DNA from: Anniella stebbinsi
Taxonomy: Eukaryota > Chordata > Lepidosauria > Squamata > Anniellidae
Direction: 5' to 3'
Assembly: GCA_029215795.1 (NCBI GenBank)
Contig: JARDYH010000007.1
Span: forward strand, 74,659,763-74,723,762
Length of the DNA stretch: 64,000 nt
Positions 50,963-57,508 of the stretch are shown one piece after another (positions within the stretch are counted from its first letter, which is position 1; each line of letters opens with the position of its first letter). The notes below the pieces were generated by a model. The model had not been told where the DNA came from. It ran no database searches and saw only the letters and a list, made by a program, of their open reading frames with translations. Both the position numbers and the translations under genes were made by a program.

Positions 50963-51706
50963 CCAGGCCACCATTTTAATTTTCCACAATGGCCAAGAGT
51001 GATGCTACATCATTGTCCCAGGTCAGGCGTGCATTGATGTGTCCAACTAAATATGAATTGGGAACTTTAGGCAAGGATGACTCCCAAGATAAACCTGTTA
51101 AAAATATAGGTGGTGCAGGTAACATCATCCCATTGGATCCAGGCCAGGCTGGCAGGACCAGTATCAAGGTTAGGCATAGTCAGGCACCTGCCATGGGCCC
51201 ACACACCAGCAAGGGACCACTGTAAAGAGCCCCTTTGATCTGCTTCTCCTCTTCACCACTGCAACCTGCTTCTTTGTCTGCCTCTCCCTCTGTCCCAGAC
51301 AGTGATGTTTGTGAGAAGGAGAAGCAGCAGATGCTACTGCTTACTTGCTCACGGCCTCTCTGCCTGTTAAGCAAACAAGTGGTAGCAATGATGAGGAAGA
51401 GGATGAAGAGCAAGAGCAGCTGGTGACAACGGGGATGAGCAAGTAGACCCACTGAGGGAGGGCACCCATGGAGATTGTCTTGCCAAAGGACCCTCCAAAA
51501 TCTAGTGCTGGCGCTGCCTTCAGGCACACCAACCAAAGAGATACTCCAACCCATAAGACTCATTCTCTCTTACCCAACTTTGTGCCGGGACCACAAAGAG
51601 TAGAGCAGCCACGAAAATGAACTGCATCTTCTTTGCTGCTCTCGGACTCTTCCGGACTTTGATGTTCTTGCAGTGACATTATCCAGATCCACGGCTAGAT
51701 TTAATA
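20292..51706 (-). CDS. Gene D locus: secreted acidic Gly-rich precursor with basic tail (spliced)
   Basis: Family not recognised. On the minus strand I assemble a TATA-like box, a signal-peptide exon (MQFIFVAALLFVVPAQSW) and about 17 phase-0 exons of 15-78 coding nt, totalling about 269 residues. The N-terminal part is acidic and Gly-rich (DAGDDDEGGMP, DLGSLLGGGGAGGLM). The middle alternates LLPML + Gly/Asp/Glu exons with short GMMGNLKNLG-like exons. The C-terminal part is Gly-rich, then strongly basic (GGGRRRSKKR, RGRRRRPQNQ), then VDEEE-stop. Acceptors have long pyrimidine tracts (cttttcttccttgtag). Duplication of exon-plus-intron blocks built the middle. An acidic pro-region followed by a cationic C-terminus is typical of secreted host-defence peptide precursors, but that is only an analogy. 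Convergent with gene B, divergent from gene C. Confidence 0.72.
20530..20875 (-). mobile_element. CR1-clade LINE 3' end (antisense)
   Basis: From gaatcagaccaaggatccg (reverse of the tail) through gttccccagcaacagg, catcatgactagtag and atggccatcactagg. Standard reptile CR1-type 3' region in reverse. Confidence 0.7.
20969..20998 (-). CDS. Gene D exon RGRRRRPQNQ
   Basis: 30 nt, acceptor ttccattgcag, donor gtgagt, phase 0. Five Arg in ten residues continue the basic tail begun at 22.6 kb. Confidence 0.5.
22562..22615 (-). CDS. Gene D basic exon (GGGRRRSKKR; alternative terminal exon)
   Basis: Acceptor cttcttttcag. Reads GGGRRRSKKR, then either splices at AGG|gtaaag (exon 22,586-22,615) to the exons at 20.97 and 20.29 kb, or reads on as VKMIHRE to a TAG at 22,562-22,564. 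Both outcomes give a highly basic C-terminus. I cannot tell which is used. Confidence 0.58.
   Translation of the reverse strand, partial: GGGRRRSKKRVKMIHRE
22791..22975 (+). mobile_element. Sauria-type tRNA-derived SINE
   Basis: tRNA-like head with A-box-like gtggttagagagctgg and B-box-like gggttctagtcc, then gaccttgggccagtcact-like body and ctaacctacatcacagggc. This is the familiar squamate SINE with a LINE-derived tail. Confidence 0.75.
23442..23477 (-). CDS. Gene D exon KLSSLLGKGGQM
   Basis: 36 nt, acceptor ccccacttatag, donor gtaaga, phase 0. First Lys-containing Gly exon before the basic tail. Confidence 0.6.
23925..23963. repeat. (AC)n microsatellite
   Basis: Perfect dinucleotide run in a gene D intron. 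Confidence 0.9.
24078..24128 (-). CDS. Gene D exon NPLALLGGGGGGGNPMS
   Basis: 51 nt, acceptor cctttctttgtag, donor gtaaga, phase 0. NP motifs at both ends of a seven-Gly run. The downstream intron (gcttcccagaatcctttgcag) is homologous to introns at 26.5, 32.0, 37.7 and 44.1 kb. Confidence 0.66.
24470..24600 (+). mobile_element. LINE 3' tail (L2/CR1 type)
   Basis: atgtgaactgcccagagagc, tttggctatggggcagc, then (AAT)n. Same tail as 19,840-19,970. Confidence 0.55.
24693..25838. mobile_element. Non-autonomous hAT-like element, 1,146 bp
   Basis: Starts TAGGGATCTGC, ends ACACATCCCTA; flanks CTGTTTAC and CTTTTTAC (7 of 8). The interior has repeated 'tttaaagatagagacatgaaacttgg' phrases also found in the array at 34.5-35.15 kb. 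Confidence 0.75.
26120..26152 (-). CDS. Gene D poly-Gly exon (GL, eight Gly, L)
   Basis: 33 nt, acceptor ttctccattgtag, donor gtaagg, phase 0. The Gly run is a (GGA)7 trinucleotide tract, so length polymorphism is likely. Confidence 0.62.
27440..27638. mobile_element. Palindromic DNA transposon (TAGGGTGACCATG type)
   Basis: Starts TAGGGTGACCATG, ends GGGTCACCCTA; the interior matches the elements at 5.1 and 39.9 kb (gaaattcccttttc, ggagccctgtcctcctt). Confidence 0.65.
27925..27954 (-). CDS. Gene D exon AMFENLGALS
   Basis: 30 nt, acceptor tttccctttcag, donor gtaaga, phase 0. Homologous in position and flank to GMMGNLKNLG exons at 35.97 and 42.33 kb. Confidence 0.62.
28061..28121. repeat. (GAA)n microsatellite, about 20 units
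   Basis: At the 3' end of a SINE-like tail (gtgggatataaataaat). The antisense poly-Phe ORF over it is an artefact. Confidence 0.92.
28345..28407 (-). CDS. Gene D exon, GLLSMLSGI type
   Basis: 63 nt, acceptor tttcttcctcttag, donor gtaagg, phase 0. 21 codons: GLLSMLSGI, then GGGDEEGGG, then NPL. A shorter, diverged relative of the LLPML exons. Confidence 0.68.
28690..29095 (+). mobile_element. L2-type LINE 3' end
   Basis: ggaattcactccccctgcca, ggagttccagaaagg, then tgtacagtgctttgttag ... gcgcaatataaatcattatt: end of the RT region and tail shared with 46.4-48.8 kb. Confidence 0.55.
29250..29270 (-). CDS. Gene D exon GKLQGLV with GC donor
   Basis: 21 nt, acceptor ttcattatag, donor gcaagg, phase 0. 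The flanking intron is homologous to that of the GMMGNLKNLG exons. GC-AG introns are a known minor class, so this could still splice. Confidence 0.45.
29300..31688. other. Gene D intron with an old diverged copy of the duplicated block
   Basis: Segments near 29.65-29.75 (actctttggtcgtgc) and 30.15-30.25 kb (ctgaattcacgttcagagg) match 36.07 and 36.83 kb in diverged form. 30.5-31.1 kb holds unidentified, repeat-like sequence. No exon seen. Confidence 0.45.
31745..31819 (-). CDS. Gene D exon, AMLPMLLGGGG type (copy 1)
   Basis: 75 nt, acceptor ttttcttctttgtag, donor gtaagg, phase 0. 25 codons: AMLPMLLGGGG, DGDGNEE, then GGGEGPM. Identical to the exon at 37,358. Confidence 0.7.
32700..33204 (+). 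mobile_element. Probable gypsy LTR (copy 1), left edge uncertain
   Basis: TATA-like gggtatataaacag near 32,754 and an end ...ccttgaca directly before a primer-binding site. The left boundary cannot be set because the whole block is duplicated. Confidence 0.4.
33205..33224 (+). mobile_element. Retrotransposon primer-binding site, tRNA-Leu-like
   Basis: TGGTGTTAGCGGTGGGATTC; compared from memory with the complement of a vertebrate tRNA-Leu 3' end (CCA included) it differs at about two positions. The copy 2 equivalent is 38,811-38,830. Confidence 0.55.
33546..34680 (+). pseudogene. Ty3/gypsy gag-protease remnant (copy 1)
   Basis: Capsid-like region with an N-terminal charged coiled coil (KQKEEETKLEWERI), then a helical capsid part. 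A CCHC zinc knuckle (C-X2-C-X4-H-X4-C) lies at 34,333-34,374, and an aspartic-protease motif LDSGAD is near 34,560. It is broken by frameshifts near 33,650 (one base fewer than copy 2) and 34,030. After the protease motif it runs into the ~150-bp tandem repeats. No pol follows. Inserted antisense to gene D. Confidence 0.75.
34540..35155. repeat. Four tandem ~150-bp repeats
   Basis: Phrases gcatgaaacttggccacatt ... gagaaatt ... aaacataggtgcaggca recur near 34,593, 34,744, 34,905 and 35,051. The same phrases occur inside hAT-like elements (24.8-25.6 kb, 59.3 kb). Open antisense frames over them are shadows. Confidence 0.65.
35164..35249. repeat. Hairpin with 19-bp arms and an inner 18-bp palindrome
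   Basis: Arms 35,164-35,182 and 35,231-35,249 (CATAAGTTCCAAAACAGTG inverted). The inner perfect palindrome GTTTGACAGCTGTCAAAC is at 35,212-35,229. Copy 2 has it at 40,489-40,574. Probably a transposon end. Confidence 0.7.
35432..35509 (-). CDS. Gene D exon, KLLPMLSAG type (copy 1)
   Basis: 78 nt, acceptor ttttcttccttgcag, donor gtaagg, phase 0. 26 codons: KLLPMLSA, a Gly run with DGEE, six Gly, then EALM. Confidence 0.7.
35974..36003 (-). CDS. Gene D exon GMMGNLKNLG (copy 1)
   Basis: 30 nt, acceptor ttttccttgtag, donor gtaaga, phase 0. Copy 2 reads GMMGKFKNLG. Confidence 0.66.
36739..36784. repeat. (AT)n(GT)n microsatellite
   Basis: Counterpart of the longer tract at 42,978-43,040 in copy 2; the two copies differ in repeat number. 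Confidence 0.9.
37358..37432 (-). CDS. Gene D exon, AMLPMLLGGGG type (copy 2)
   Basis: 75 nt, same sequence, acceptor and donor as at 31,745-31,819. Confidence 0.7.
38811..38830 (+). mobile_element. Primer-binding site (copy 2)
   Basis: TGGTGTTAGTGGTGGGATTC, one base different from copy 1. Confidence 0.5.
39140..39910 (+). pseudogene. Ty3/gypsy gag remnant (copy 2)
   Basis: Same capsid-type region as copy 1 and open for 154 codons. It is then broken at an A-run near 39,610 and by an in-frame stop near 39,852, and truncated by the MITE at 39,911. Lacks the zinc knuckle and protease. Confidence 0.75.
39911..40143. mobile_element. Palindromic DNA transposon fragment inside gag copy 2
   Basis: Starts TAGGGTGACCAG; interior as in the element at 5.1 kb. 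On its right the sequence resumes at the position equal to 34,817 in copy 1, so about 500 bp of gag is missing. Confidence 0.65.
40777..40854 (-). CDS. Gene D exon, KLLPMLSAS type (copy 2)
   Basis: 78 nt, acceptor ttttcttccttgtag, donor gtaagg, phase 0. 26 codons: KLLPMLSAS, GGGDDEE, six Gly, EALM. Confidence 0.72.
41066..42069. mobile_element. Non-autonomous hAT-like element, 1,004 bp (copy 2 only)
   Basis: Starts TAGGGATGTGCAC, ends GTGCACACCCCTA; perfect 8-bp flank repeat TTGAGAAC (41,058-41,065 and 42,070-42,077). The empty site with a single TTGAGAAC is in copy 1 at 35,713-35,720. Confidence 0.93.
42330..42359 (-). CDS. Gene D exon GMMGKFKNLG (copy 2)
   Basis: 30 nt, acceptor ttttccttgtag, donor gtaaga, phase 0. 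Confidence 0.66.
42978..43040. repeat. (AT)n(GT)n microsatellite
   Basis: Longer allele-like version of 36,739-36,784. Confidence 0.9.
43617..43682 (-). pseudogene. Gene D decayed LLPML exon, donor lost
   Basis: Acceptor ttcttccttgtag and 22 codons beginning SLLPMLSAVGGG and ending GGKGLK. The donor position reads gagagg where the paralogues have gtaagg. Start of a third, partial tandem block. Confidence 0.6.
44185..44847. mobile_element. hAT-like element, left end missing
   Basis: GC-rich inverted repeats of the same type as at 14.1 kb and a right end GCACATCCCTA at 44,847; no left terminus or target duplication. Includes a (GGGA)n run at 44,549-44,594. Confidence 0.65.
45063..45107 (-). 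CDS. Gene D exon DLGSLLGGGGAGGLM
   Basis: 45 nt, acceptor tgctttcttttgtag, donor gtaaga, phase 0. Confidence 0.66.
45390..46397. mobile_element. Non-autonomous hAT-like element, 1,008 bp
   Basis: Starts TAGGGATGTGCAC, ends GTGCACACCCCTA; flanks CTCTTAAT and TTCTTAAT (7 of 8). Confidence 0.82.
46406..48300 (+). mobile_element. L2-type LINE 3' part, split by a hAT insertion
   Basis: Remnant RT C-terminal coding (gttgcagctagtgcaaaatg; KALNNMGPGYLREH near 47,877; WNSLPLEVR near 48,050) and a tail ending in aataaataaataaata. Interrupted at 47,141-47,720. Confidence 0.65.
47141..47720. mobile_element. Short hAT-like element, 580 bp
   Basis: Starts TAGAGCTGTG, ends CACAGCTCTA; perfect flank repeat TTGGTAAC (47,133-47,140 and 47,721-47,728). 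Different terminal sequence from the TAGGGATGTGC family. Confidence 0.88.
48301..48815 (+). mobile_element. Second L2-type LINE 3' fragment
   Basis: aaaggaattgcactagctgcc through gagagggccttctctgtttt to an aataaataaa tail; parallel to the preceding copy. Confidence 0.55.
48874..48940 (+). mobile_element. tRNA-derived SINE fragment
   Basis: A-box-like tgctcagtggtagagcac and B-box-like gtgttcaatcc with tRNA-like spacing. No CCA-ready stem, so this is a SINE head and not a tRNA gene. Confidence 0.6.
49657..49689 (-). CDS. Gene D exon 2 (DAGDDDEGGMP)
   Basis: 33 nt, acceptor gttttttttttgcag, donor gtaagc, phase 0. First exon after the signal peptide, strongly acidic (five Asp/Glu). Confidence 0.68.
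50085..50420. repeat. Pyrimidine-rich imperfect minisatellite
   Basis: cccagcctctagcctcacta recurs near 50,117, 50,260 and 50,380 in a CT-rich tract, with a diverged copy near 50,324. Lies in gene D intron 1. Confidence 0.6.
50920..50962. repeat. (TTA)n microsatellite
   Basis: Perfect trinucleotide run in gene D intron 1. Confidence 0.9.
51574..51627 (-). CDS. Gene D exon 1, signal peptide
   Basis: ATG in context gcaaagaagATG, MQFIFVAALLFVVPAQSW, then gtaaga in phase 0. Hydrophobic core FIFVAALLFVVP followed by AQS, a plausible signal-peptidase site. 5' UTR and signal peptide share one exon, as in genes B and C. Confidence 0.72.
51699..51706 (-). promoter_or_regulatory. TATA-like box of gene D (TATTAAAT)
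   Basis: 79 nt upstream of the ATG on the minus strand; spacing matches genes B and C. Confidence 0.5.
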
Positions 51707-51719
51707 CCTCATTTGGCAG

Positions 51720-52630
51720 GCCTGATTGCCCAAATCAAATGCTTCTATTGTCAAAGGCCATCCGTTCATCTACAAGGAAATGCTGAGGGTTGAATTGTGT
51801 CATATAAAGTGATTTCGTTGATCAAAGCTAAAGAGGAGTAACAAGGCATAAATTGTATCATTGACCATTATGAATGGGGTCTTTGAAGATTAAAAACAAA
51901 ACAAAACTCAAACAACAACAATTTGTAATATCACATAATATTTGTCAAAAACAGGGCTATTTTTGTAGCATTCAGAAAACGTTTCCTTCGGGTGTATCAA
52001 CTGATATTTATTATTAGTATTATTTACCAAGTAGAAAAAGCCAGTGTTTCTTTTTGGATGAACTAGGGTGACCATCTGTCAACATAACCTACCTCGCAGG
52101 GTTGTTGTAAAACAAAGGGGAGGGCTGCCCAGGTTTCATGGGACAAAGGGTGGGATAAAAATGTCATATACATATACTTCTTATAAATAAAAGCTTGTAT
52201 TATCTGTCTTCCCTTTTGGATGTTATTGGATAATCCCAAATCTTATTGAGCATTGCATTCGCTGCTTGTATTTTATCTTCATTCCTTACATGTTACCGCT
52301 GCTACGCTAGTACAGAGATATCATTTCTCTGTGCAGAGAGACAATATTCGTTGGGAGTCTCCAATCATTTTGGGCTCATGGATGCACTTGGCAATTTGGC
52401 TGGGCTGGGAATGTAGCTAGTCACAAAGAACAGATACTGAATGCATAGCAGAGGTGGGGTCTGAGCTCCAACAAACCAAAGAACACCTTTGAACTTTGAG
52501 ATTTTTGTACCAAGAAAAACCTATTGCATAGAAGGAAAGTTCTTTTTCTCTCTTTCGCCATCATTCTGCCAGCTAACTCATTCCTCCATAAATTTCTCTC
52601 ACACACCACAGATCACCACTAATACGCACA

Positions 52631-52669
<39 letters not shown>

Positions 52670-55600
52670 ACACACACTCACATGGACAACCAACCAACCC
52701 ATGTATCTGTCATGCACCCACTTTGATGCCAGTTTCTCTCTCTGTCTCTGTCTCTGTCCCTCTCTTTCTCACTCACACACACACACACACACACACCCTC
52801 TGTTCTCCCCTCTGCAGGTACATGGAAAACCACACTCACACTCTTTCAGAATCCTTCCCAACATGTTCCTTGTCCTTTGTGATTAGTCAGAGCATTTTGG
52901 TGGTCCGCAGGATATTTTCTCAAATTGTCAACCTTTGCTTTAGACTGGGGGTGGGCAGGCATCAATGGTGCTTTGTTTGCCTTCTCTAATATCCCTACCA
53001 AATCGAACTGGCAATTTACGAAGGTGTATTCCCTTGGGGGAAGTGATCAGAGGCTTTGTGCCACAGCCAGCAGCTGGTGGACCCTCAGCCTAAAGAGGGC
53101 AGGGACATCCGTTGCTCTTTTTCTCCACTCTTGGGACTACCGACGTCCGGTCACTCTAAGCCTCCCTGCCTGACCTGCTTCTGTTTGCCGCTCTTGCCTT
53201 CCTCCAATTCCTGGATCGTTCTCCAATTCCCAGCTCTTGCTGGGAATCCACTTCTATACATTCTTGCTGCTGAGCTGGCAGGAGAACCAGAAGAGCTAGT
53301 AGTCAGAATGAACCAAACATAGAGCATGATGTCTAGAGCATCGTTTCAACACTGGGTGTATATGTGCTCTGTAGATGGTCACAGGCAGCCAGGTAGATGT
53401 GCACCCCTAGTTACAGCACACCCAGAGCAGCATAGGAAAAATGCTCCTGATGGAATGCTCTGTGGTTGAGTCATGCTATTCTGTCAGCATGCTTTCCTAC
53501 TGGCTCTCCTGTTTCTCATTGTGGTGGTGCAGCATGGAGGAACTGAGGGGTGGGCACACGAAAGGAAGTCATGGACCACATGTGCCCTACAGGGAATTGG
53601 CTGCCAACCTGAAGTCCATGAGATCCATGATTCACTGCGACATGCTCCCTGATTGGCTAGGCTCATAGCATAGAGAATGCCATTTCTGAATGTTCCCATA
53701 TATCCCTACCAGTTGAACATGAGTACATTGGAGAAAAAGGTGCCCCTTGCCTAATTTTTCATGCTATTACAGAAAGGCAAAACAATTGGAGCCAGATAAA
53801 GTTAGTCACGTTTCAGTCTCATTGAAATCAATGTGAAGCGTTAGACATGACTTATGTAGTTCCCATTTATTTTAATGGGAACTAAGTAAGATTATCTTAC
53901 TTTGGATCCAACCCAAAATGTTTGGATAATTTTAGGTTAGAAGAAATGAGGGGGTGGGGCAGCAAACATGACTGACGGGTAGAAAAACATGTGTTGTATG
54001 GTGAAAGTAGTTGTTTTTCTTCTCCCGTAATATCAGAACTTGGGGTTCCTCAATGAAGCTGATTGCCCATAGATTTAGAAAAATACAATACACAATTAAT
54101 TTGTGGAACTCCCTGCCACAAGATGTGGCAATGGGCACTAGCTTTGATGGATTTAAATGGGGATTAGTCAAATGGAGAGGAGAGATCTAACAGTTGTTAT
54201 CAGCCATGGGGGATAAATGGAACCACCATCTTCAAAGGCGGTAAACTTACTTGTAGCTCAAGGATAGGAATGTGGGAGTCTATAGCCTCAAAGGCCTACC
54301 TGTGTACTTCCTGGAGGCACCGGGATGCCACGCTGGGATGCTTGATTAGATAGAATCTGGGCCTTATCCAGCAGGGGTCTTACGCATTTTTCAAGAATTT
54401 TTCTTTAATGGAAAGTAGCATTCAGTAATGTAAACTCCCCCCCCCCCCAGTGGTACAGACCATTTTAACACCTTAGGACAGCACCATCTCATTCCCACCA
54501 GTTATGTATGAGAATTTTGTTTCTGCTCGCAAAACATGCGAGCATGCTCTGTTTGAAGCCCTGAAAGTGATTGTGCGTGCACAAATTGCGGGACATGTGC
54601 TCGCGGTCCATTTGCACAAATTCCCCAGTTTGCTTTTGCGCAAATTTCTGAATTTGCACAAATTCCCCCTGTAGACTGAATCAGCCCTGCTCTAGTCAAC
54701 GGAGGAAAGTCGCACAAATTGGGGGATTTGCAACATGCCCATGCCCATGCCCCTGACAGTGGGTTGGCTGTTCGCTAAGCCAGGAACTCGTGCTGAACAG
54801 CAACAGCTTCTCGGAAGGGGCGCACACCGGCCATGTTCTTTGGGACTATAGCGAGAGAGCTGAAAAAAACATGACAAAAGCAATCACCGATATTCCAGGA
54901 AAACTGAGGGGTGGAGCCAAGATCACTATAGGAGTAGGCAAACATCATGTGGCCTGGTAGGGATGACTTCAATATTATTCTGGAATAAACAGCTGGTGTA
55001 AACACAGCCTCGAACGTTGCTCATTCACCCATGCCTATTTCCCACCTCATTCTACTGCATGCGTGGACAAGGCGTAATCTGAGCTTCCTTTGGGGAGAAC
55101 TTTGTTTTGAGGACTCCACGAGATGTTTCTCCTGCTTATGCTTTTCTCCATCCCTGCCAAAAGCTTAATGGTTTTGGCTCACCTGTTGGGTCCTCAGCAG
55201 GTCTGCCAAGTGGCTTTATCTAAGACGATGTGTGATGCTCTTTCAGTCAAATGCCCTTTGCTGATAAGGTTCATTTCTTCAGCTTCCCTTATCAGTTTTC
55301 ATTTCCCTTTTACAAACAACGAACAAAGCCATCTGAGGCTGGTCCAAGAGTAGCAAAGTCATGTTTGTGTCAGAACAACATTGTGGCTTTAACTGACTGG
55401 ATAATATAGCTTTGAGTCAATGCAAAGGGGTAGGTAGTCCTGACTGATACTGCTACCTGGCCAAATCTGATTGGCTGCATGAGCCCATGGCCTTATCATT
55501 TGTACTATGTCAGGGATGGAGAACTGATTTGGAATGGGGGAGGGACACATGATCCCCCACCCAGCCCTCATGGGTTGGATGATGTCAAGGCGTGGTGGTC

Positions 55601-57495
55601 ACATCCATTCCATTCTTGGATAAGGCTACCCACCCTGATGTCTTTTGGTACCCAGCAAAAATGCTGGATGGAATCCCTCCAGCCAGTGTCTTGGCCAGGA
55701 ACTTGGCTTATCTGCACATGGCTTTTTCCTGGTTGAGGAAAGCCTACATGCAGCAAAACTGCCCCTTTGAGAAGGGTGGGTGAAGCTAATGGGGAGATGA
55801 ATCCCCACTGTTGTCTCTGCTCACTGCTTAGTGAGAAGAGCAGGGATTCCCCTTACTGCTAGTCTTCAGGAAAGAGGCTTTGGGGAGGGACATTGACCAA
55901 GAACCTATAGTCTGCTTAATTGGCCTACTGGGCCAATTTGGTCCATGAGATGGAAGTTCCCCATCTCTATACTATGTGATCGCTGATAGGCTGGGATCAC
56001 ATCATGAAGAACGTGAAAAATGGTTTTGTTTTGTTTTAAGTTGGTAGAAGTTTTTTAAAAAAAATGGCACTGAAACAGCAGATCAGGATAAAATAGCTAC
56101 AAACAGGTGTGTGTGTGTGTGGGGGGGGTAAATTGAAGAGTGAGTTTGCAAATCTTTGTACATCCATTCAAATGGCAACTTTTGTAATAAAGGCTGAACA
56201 AAATATCAGCAAAGCACAATTTCAGATTGACTTGCCCTCTCAAGGGTAGCATCCAGAAGTCATAACACTCTGTGACATCATAAGAGCTGAGCCAGTCATA
56301 GCCAAAAGCATTTACATATCATCCTACACCATCACCAGATTCCATAGTGCAGTTCAATATAGATAAGAGCAAGGGTTGAATTATAGAGGGCTACAAGGGG
56401 GCATTAACTTTTTTTGGGGGGGGGCTCAGTTAGCTACTATTTTAGAAGACTGCAGGGATTAAGAGATATCTAAAATTGGAGAAAATCCAGGGGTGAGGCT
56501 TGTAGATTTCATTAAGACCACCCTTACTTTTTAATTTCATAATTTGCAAGGAATGGAGGAGAGTTTTGTCCGGGCCACATTTTTAAGTGAATGGACCAAT
56601 TTTGCATTCCCCAAACTAATGTGTAGACTGGAACACAAGACATCCTTCAGACTGCACATTTCTCTGAAATTTCTATGCCATTCTCAGTTCACAAATTGCA
56701 GTAAAATGCATATATAAAGGAACCTTGCATACAAAAAAAGAAAAGAAAGGATACCGGTATATTGGAAATGTGGAGAAAATGAACTAACTGGGGAAATTGT
56801 ATAGAAAAATAAATATGAAAATGCATAAGTTTTGTTTAGTTTTTATGTATTTTTTTTTTAAAAAAAAATGCAGAGTTTTGGCTATGGGGTGGTATGATGG
56901 TGGTGATGATGATGTAGTAATTGGTAAAAAAAAAATAGAGTTCTGATAGAATACATACAAACCTGGCATGGACTGGAAATAGATTCATTCATCCATTCCT
57001 GTTGCCAATCCTAGCTAATATTGATGCCACAAATGTGTGTTTGGTCATTTGCGCATCTTAGGAAAGGATGGCTGGAATTGTGCTTCTGTTAAAAACTTCA
57101 GGTGGATGATTTGCTGTCTTGGCTATCAAGGAAGATGCTCTTAGAAAGTGGGGTGATTGATGCTGAGGATTCTGTGTTTGGCTTCTCAAAGATACAGCAG
57201 GAGATCAGAATAGGTATGGGTATACCCAATGTTCTCAATGTTCTTCCAAGCATGAAAGAAGTGGTAGATCCAGTGCAGATTTCTGGCCTATGGCAGATTT
57301 CCAAATACCACCTGCCACATCATGCCACGCTTCCGGTTGCCCTTTGAGCTCATCTTTTTGTTGGATGCAGTGGTATTATTTCTTATGATGGCTAATGACG
57401 CAGTGAATCCTGTGACCTTCCCTTACTGATGGAGTGATCGTCCCCTGTCACTTGACAATAAGGGCTTTGGTGTGAGCCCAGCGAAGCTTGCAAAG
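51720..57495. other. Intergenic region between the divergent genes D and C
   Basis: Holds a Sauria-SINE tail near 52,086-52,165, (CT)n at 52,636-52,667, (CA)n at 52,770-52,796, a CR1-type fragment at 54,095-54,385 and simple A/T runs. No further exon could be supported. The ORF from 52,489 is low-complexity translation. Confidence 0.5.
54095..54385 (+). mobile_element. CR1-clade LINE 3' fragment
   Basis: tttgtggaactccctgccac, gatggatttaaatgggg, ending gggccttatccagcagggg, diverged from the copy at 62.06 kb. Confidence 0.55.
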
Positions 57496-57500
57496 TGAAG

Positions 57501-57508
57501 TATAAATG
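57501..57508 (+). promoter_or_regulatory. TATA box of gene C (TATAAATG)
   Basis: 84 nt upstream of the ATG; the best TATA match of the three promoters. Confidence 0.62.

Noticed and set aside
52489..52989. 166-codon plus-strand ORF
   Set aside because: Translates (CT)n and (CA)n microsatellites; Ser/Leu/His/Thr runs with no splice or promoter support.
55123..55353. ORF beginning MFLLLMLFSIPAKSL, resembling a signal peptide
   Set aside because: No TATA-like box at the expected distance and no donor after the SL residues, unlike genes B, C and D. Could be a dead first exon, but unsupported.
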